Of a stretch of 36,960 nucleotides of DNA, positions 33,387 to 36,960 are shown piece by piece; positions within the stretch are counted from its first letter, which is position 1; every line of letters begins with the position of its first letter. The position numbers and the translations under genes were made by a program. Under the pieces are notes generated by a model. That model was not told the origin of the DNA and did not search any database. It saw nothing but the letters and a program-made list of their open reading frames with translations. The DNA is taken from positions 1-36,960 of the forward strand of contig JASJDA010000037.1 of NCBI GenBank assembly GCA_030065755.1, read 5' to 3'. Origin of the DNA: Prochloraceae cyanobacterium. GTDB taxonomy: Bacteria > Cyanobacteriota > Cyanobacteriia > Cyanobacteriales > JASJDA01.

Positions 33387-33465
33387 AGCAATCGTATCTT
33401 TTGCTGCTTTAAGTCAATGAGATTTACTCGTTACTCCTTAAGAGGGCAGACAGCTGCTGCGAAGC

Positions 33466-34002
33466 CTAATGTTGTACGATTAAAACCGAACACTCAGCGT
33501 GATGAACCACGTAGTTACTCACGCTTCCTAAAAACATTTCCGATATACCTGTCCGACCCCTGCGACCAATTACAATTAGATCTGCTTCCCACATTTTAGC
33601 TAAAGAACAAATTTGCTTGCCTGGATCTCCTATTTTATGGTCGAATTCTGTGGCAATACCCTTTTCCATTGCTCTTTGGCAAAAACCATTCAACCATCCT
33701 TTAACTTCTTCTGTTGCTTCTTTGAGCAGTTTTTCTTTCAATTCAATGGTTTCTTCGGTGTAAACTCCCCCATAAGGCCCCATACTTGTCAAAGCTACCA
33801 TTTCTGGTACCCCTGCTATTTCTTCTTTCATGCAGTGAAATATCATCAGGTTGCTGTTATTAGTTTTTGCTAGCTGTATGGCTTTGGCGAATACTTCTTC
33901 TGTCTGAGCTTGGTAATCAACAGCTACGAGAATTTTTTTGAACCTACCTGCTAATTGTTCTTGTTTAATATCTACTTTCTCATTTTGCGATCTTTCGTTC
34001 AT
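33466..34002 (-). CDS. Universal stress protein, UspA family
   Basis: The 178-residue protein has the Usp fold: FKKILVAVDYQAQTEEVFAKA at the start and the ATP-binding pattern GRRGRTGISEMFLGSVS (GxxG-9x-GS) near the end, followed by SVLIVQH. An insertion at about 65-100 (EEIAGVPEMVALTSMGPYGG) is common in cyanobacterial members. It should bind ATP and act in stress adaptation; details are unknown. It is monocistronic. Confidence 0.93.
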   Translation of the reverse strand: MNERSQNEKVDIKQEQLAGRFKKILVAVDYQAQTEEVFAKAIQLAKTNNSNLMIFHCMKEEIAGVPEMVALTSMGPYGGVYTEETIELKEKLLKEATEEVKGWLNGFCQRAMEKGIATEFDHKIGDPGKQICSLAKMWEADLIVIGRRGRTGISEMFLGSVSNYVVHHAECSVLIVQH

Positions 34003-34171
34003 TATTATCCCCCATGACGAGAATTTGCCTTAGGAATCTTTCTACTTTTAATTTGACACTAATTTAAACTTATGTATTGAATTTGATATTATTTTTAATA
34101 AAAATATAATTTTTTTCAATTATCAAAACAAACAATAGTTTACCTAAACAAAAAACATAGAAAACAATTAT

Positions 34172-34672
34172 TCATTCTGGCAAACGAATTTTAGGAGGGC
34201 CTGTTTCTGGTGAAATTCGCTCGATTTCAAAATTCTCTATATTGCCTTCAAAGCGATTAAAAATAACTCGGATTTCGTTATATTGAATAGCGGTAGAAGT
34301 TCCTTTTGGTTGGTTGCACTTAACCTGCATCAAACTTTGCGCTCCGCCAAACTGTTCGTTAACATAAAATCTTCTATTACAACCAAATCCTATAAATCCC
34401 TCTAGAGCTAGTTGATTGAGAGCTGCTATCCCCATAGAACTGTCAATTAAAGATTCTATTTCTTTTGCTTTTTCTGCATTGGTCATCGATCGCCATTGCT
34501 GTCGAGATTGAGCTAGCAGAATTACCGAACGCTCGTTGTTTTCTGCTGCTATCGTCGATTTAGAGCTATTTTTTGCGGTGTAATTTGGAGAATTAAATAT
34601 TAAACTCGTTACCAAAATAGTAATTATTAATTTTAAATAATATAACTTATTTTTCACGGGATATACTGACAT
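34172..34672 (-). CDS. Small secreted protein of unknown function
   Basis: The 166-residue protein has an N-terminal hydrophobic segment (LKLIITILVTSLIFNSP) followed by a low-complexity Ser/Asn stretch, so export is likely. The mature part holds the tract RQQWRSMTNAEKAKEIESLI, two cysteines (FGCNRR and VKCNQP) that could form a disulfide, and a beta-rich C-terminal half. I do not recognise a family. The receiver gene lies 37 bp upstream on the same strand, so the two may be co-transcribed. Confidence 0.65.
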   Translation of the reverse strand: MSVYPVKNKLYYLKLIITILVTSLIFNSPNYTAKNSSKSTIAAENNERSVILLAQSRQQWRSMTNAEKAKEIESLIDSSMGIAALNQLALEGFIGFGCNRRFYVNEQFGGAQSLMQVKCNQPKGTSTAIQYNEIRVIFNRFEGNIENFEIERISPETGPPKIRLPE

Positions 34673-34709
34673 TTTTATCCTCCCAAGATTTGAATTTTTA
34701 AGTAGTTAT

Positions 34710-35111
34710 TCATTTCCAATCAAAAGAGACTCCATCTGTCTCAATTTTGTTCCTTAAATACTTAAAATGCTGGTTAGATTTTACCATTTTTGCAACAGGA
34801 TAAATAATGCCATCAGGAAGAATTAACGCTATTTTTTTTACCCCTTTTGGATTTAAGGAATGAATAATTAGGCGAGCATTTTTGTTGCGCGATTTGCTAA
34901 TTATTTCAGCAATATCTGCGCCGTTAAGTCCTCCTGGTAAATTATAGTCGAGGGAAATAAGATCGAAATCGTAGGCATTAATTAGTTTAATGGCGCGCTG
35001 TCCGGTTTTAACTAATATCCAAGCATGGGAACGATACAAAGAAGTCAAAATTTTCTGGCGTTCTTCTGTATCCTCAATAATTAGTACCCGAAGGCATATA
35101 ACCATAAGCAC
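34710..35111 (-). CDS. Receiver-like protein of cyclic-phosphate-processing type
   Basis: The 133-residue protein has a CheY-like fold: LRVLIIEDTEERQKIL, FDLISLDYNLPGGLNGADIAE with the central Asp, and RLIIHSLNPKGVKKIALIL. The pairs SLD-x-x-L and HSxNPxG in these positions are marks of the receivers proposed to bind or process cyclic phosphates rather than to be phosphorylated by a histidine kinase. The usual Lys near the C-terminus is present (VAKMVKSN). There is no output domain. The start is probably a few codons after the first ATG, near LRVLIIED. Confidence 0.7.
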   Translation of the reverse strand: MLMVICLRVLIIEDTEERQKILTSLYRSHAWILVKTGQRAIKLINAYDFDLISLDYNLPGGLNGADIAEIISKSRNKNARLIIHSLNPKGVKKIALILPDGIIYPVAKMVKSNQHFKYLRNKIETDGVSFDWK

Positions 35112-35113
35112 TT

Positions 35114-35216
35114 TGTTAGTGGTTAGTGGTTAGTTGTTGGCTGTTAGCTGTTAGCTGTTGGCTGTTAGCTGTTGGCTGTTAGCTGTTGGCTGTTAGCTGT
35201 TGGCTGTTAGCTATTT
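35114..35216. repeat. Tandem 7/14-bp repeat array
   Basis: The unit CTGTTGGCTGTTAG and its halves GTTAGCT and GTTGGCT repeat without gaps from about 35136 to 35210, after degenerate GTTAGTG copies. It is the short tandemly repeated heptamer type common in cyanobacteria. A CT-rich tract (35230-35280, with repeated CTCCCC) follows. Both lie between the receiver start and the ndk promoter region. Confidence 0.85.
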
Positions 35217-35333
35217 GTTATTGGTTATTCTCCCCATCTCCCCCTCTCCCCCTCTCCCCACACTCCCCAATCTCCCTTCTCAGTAAAGTACCAATCTGAG
35301 TTAATCTGGGTTTTGTGTTTATTTGTAAATATA

Positions 35334-35348
35334 AAGGAGACAAACTTG
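35334..35348 (+). promoter_or_regulatory. Strong Shine-Dalgarno that fixes the TTG start of ndk
   Basis: AAGGAGA (35334-35340) is followed after CAAAC by TTG at 35346. This spacing is near ideal and sets the start at the usual ndk N-terminus. An in-frame ATG at 35313 lies before the site and is rejected. Confidence 0.8.
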
Positions 35349-35795
35349 GAAAGGACATTTTTAATGATCAAACCAGATGGGGTGCAGCGCAATCTGGTAG
35401 GAGAAATAATTCGGCGTTTTGAGAGTAAAGGCTATACTTTGGTAGGATTGAAAATGATGAGTGTTTCTCGCGAACTAGCAGAAAAACACTACGACGTCCA
35501 TAAAGAAAGACCCTTTTTCGGCGGTTTAGTTGAATTTATTATTTCTGCTCCTGTCGTGGCTATGGTCTGGGAGGGAGAGGGGGTGGTTAGCACCGCCAGA
35601 AAAATTATTGGTGCCACCAACCCTATCAATGCCGAATTAGGAACAATTCGCGGGGACTATGGCATTAGCATCGGTCGCAACCTCATTCACGGTTCTGATG
35701 CTATTGAGACAGCACAGCGAGAAATTAGTCTGTGGTTTTCTGAAGAGGAATTGATTGCCTGGGAACCAACCCTTAAACCCTGGCTTGAGGAATAA
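35346..35795 (+). CDS. ndk: Nucleoside diphosphate kinase
   Basis: From the TTG at 35346 the protein has 149 residues beginning [20 protein letters not shown], the standard Ndk start. Ndk transfers the gamma phosphate of ATP to other NDPs through a phosphohistidine. The active histidine is in [33 protein letters not shown] is the nucleotide-binding segment. Length and motifs are normal. The TTG start has a strong ribosome-binding site. Confidence 0.96.
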   Translation: MERTFLMIKPDGVQRNLVGEIIRRFESKGYTLVGLKMMSVSRELAEKHYDVHKERPFFGGLVEFIISAPVVAMVWEGEGVVSTARKIIGATNPINAELGTIRGDYGISIGRNLIHGSDAIETAQREISLWFSEEELIAWEPTLKPWLEE

Positions 35796-35837
35796 TAAAC
35801 AAAAATGGGGGAAAGTAAAAAAGCAGCAAATGAGCAT

Positions 35838-36584
35838 TTAATTTTGCTTTTGCTTTTCCCTAGTTTCGATCGCCTTTACTGGCATCGGACTAATCTCCCT
35901 AGAAGATTCAGGCTCATTTCGCTTGGAAAATCCCCAGATAAAAGTACATACAATAGCGGTAATCATTAACCATTCTGGCGGTGCTAAATCGGGGTATACT
36001 ACTCTTAACAGCAGTCGCAAGCCTACAAATCCAACGGTGATAAAACCTGCATCCTCTAAGTGGGTGTATATATCCAGCCAGCGCAGAAACAGTCCAGCTA
36101 GAAAGCGCAAGGTAATAACTCCGATAGTACCGCCAGCGATAATTAGCCAGGTTCGATCGGATACGGCGATCGCCGTGGTCACGCTGTCTAGAGAAAAAGC
36201 TAGATCGGTCACTGCAATCATGGGGATTGCTTGCCACATAGACGCGAAATGAAAACCGCGATCGTGGCTTTCGTCTTGTTCTTGTGAGGTAAAATAATTG
36301 AACACTAGCCACAGTAAATAGGCTGCTCCTAGTAGTTCAAATTGCCAAAATTTAACCACCCAAGTAGCAGTTAAAATTAAAATTATCCGCAGTACATAAG
36401 CTAAAAACATTCCTACATTCAAGGCATTTCGCTGGCGATCGCTTCCTTGTATGCCTTGAGCTATTGCTGCTAATGCTACTGCGTTATCTGCTGATAATAC
36501 AGCTTCTAAACCGATGAGGATCAGCAGTAAAAAAGGAGTTTGAAGTTGGGGCGTTAAGGAGAAGTTCAGAACTTGGTCTAACAT
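35838..36584 (-). CDS. TerC-family integral membrane protein
   Basis: The 248-residue protein has about seven hydrophobic helices and the two acidic motifs of TerC/Alx proteins: LEAVLSADNAVALAAIAQG in the first helix pair and DLAFSLDSVTTAIAVS in the middle. The C-terminal 30 residues are polar. Members are linked to metal ion (for example Mn2+) handling or to thylakoid protein insertion; which applies cannot be told from sequence. It converges on ndk with 42 bp between stops. Confidence 0.9.
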   Translation of the reverse strand: MLDQVLNFSLTPQLQTPFLLLILIGLEAVLSADNAVALAAIAQGIQGSDRQRNALNVGMFLAYVLRIILILTATWVVKFWQFELLGAAYLLWLVFNYFTSQEQDESHDRGFHFASMWQAIPMIAVTDLAFSLDSVTTAIAVSDRTWLIIAGGTIGVITLRFLAGLFLRWLDIYTHLEDAGFITVGFVGLRLLLRVVYPDLAPPEWLMITAIVCTFIWGFSKRNEPESSREISPMPVKAIETREKQKQN

Positions 36585-36785
36585 TAACTACGTTTTTAAC
36601 AGAAATTTCAAAATATTTCTTATTGTCATATTCCACTTTAACTCTTAGTTATATAACCTTGTCTGAAGAGAAATTTATTTTTATACAGATTTCCTTCAGG
36701 GATAATATAAAAAACTTATAAATGTTATAGTGCGAAATTTGAGGTATTATTTGCCGAGTGACAGGCAAATCTCTTTTGGTTTTGC

Positions 36786-36960
36786 TTAACTTTTTCCCTC
36801 GTGCCTGCTACCAGGTGCAACTAGGTTGACGCTCCCCGCCCTAGAAGTGCGGGGATTCTTGGGCTGAACACTACCCGTTCGAGTCGCCTCTACTGCTGGT
36901 CTTACACGTTCATGACTAAGCTTTTCAACTTACTCCTCAAGCGTGGATTCCCGTGCGCCC
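36786..36960 (-). pseudogene. 3' end of an IS605-type tnpB with right-end hairpin, cut by window edge
   Basis: On the minus strand from 36959 one frame reads GARESTLEE, a TAA stop (36930-36932), then VEKLSHERVRPAVEATRTG, then SVQPKNPRTSRAGSVN up to the hairpin CCCCGC/GCGGGG at 36833-36854 with TTGAC at 36826-36830. As I recall, this run is the common C-terminal tail of cyanobacterial TnpB, so the TAA may be a nonsense mutation or a genuine earlier stop. Only the last codons are visible. The hairpin matches those at 5595-5629 and 6301-6336. Confidence 0.6.

Noticed and set aside
35313-35345. Upstream ATG extension of ndk
   Set aside because: The Shine-Dalgarno at 35334-35340 lies inside it, and Ndk proteins begin at [12 protein letters not shown].

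Overview
The window comes from a cyanobacterial chromosome. The evidence is the frequent GCGATCGC-type octamer, chlorophyll synthase (chlG) directly behind a Get3/ArsA-type ATPase, a SOUL protein, cyanobacterial AAA-like/WD40 and AAA-like/GGDEF proteins, IS200/IS605-type tnpB elements and heptamer-type tandem repeats. The DNA is AT-rich with long intergenic gaps and many small inverted-repeat elements. I cannot assign a genus. || Bases 1-870 are the most remarkable part. They form the target-proximal end of a type V-K CRISPR-associated transposon (CAST): the 3' part of its tracrRNA (1-238), a two-repeat CRISPR array (427-537), a degenerate repeat with a 17-nt homing spacer (574-638), four transposase-binding-type repeats and a TGTACA terminus (699-809). 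The end abuts the 3' half of a tRNA-Thr(GGT) gene (815-861, minus strand). The homing spacer matches that tRNA, so RNA guide, target and insertion point can be read in one stretch. The tRNA's 5' half is missing because a second element, with a tyrosine recombinase (997-2130), joins at the anticodon stem. Cas12k, TnsB, TnsC and TniQ would lie left of the window. || Bases 2131-9700 are scrambled by small mobile DNA: two MITE-like inverted-repeat elements, a truncated IS4-type transposase, a gene remnant coupled to corA, a corA whose last residues come from an inverted-repeat insertion, a decayed short-chain dehydrogenase beside a solo IS605-type end, and a tnpB-only transposon with an atypical RuvC-II site. 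A TerB-like protein, a SOUL protein, a TPR protein and tRNA-Met(CAT) lie among them. || Bases 9845-22571 are mostly ordinary chromosome: a LysM/M23 peptidase, two tandem CapA-like proteins with trmL, a PPK2 kinase, the Get3/ArsA-like gene with chlG, a MITE-like element, carB and a small XRE regulator. || Bases 23140-30641 hold four co-directional minus-strand genes: AAA-like-GGDEF, AAA-like-WD40 (14 repeats, a MITE-like palindrome in the last), a restriction-type nuclease domain fused to a ParA ATPase with a possible internal ParA start, and a ParB-like partner lacking the canonical GERR motif. This is the second candidate for an undescribed system. || Bases 30811-36960 carry a phytase-like lipoprotein, a secreted TPR protein, a universal stress protein, a small secreted unknown, a receiver of the cyclic-phosphate-processing type, tandem repeats, ndk starting at TTG, a TerC-family membrane protein and the edge of another IS605-type element.
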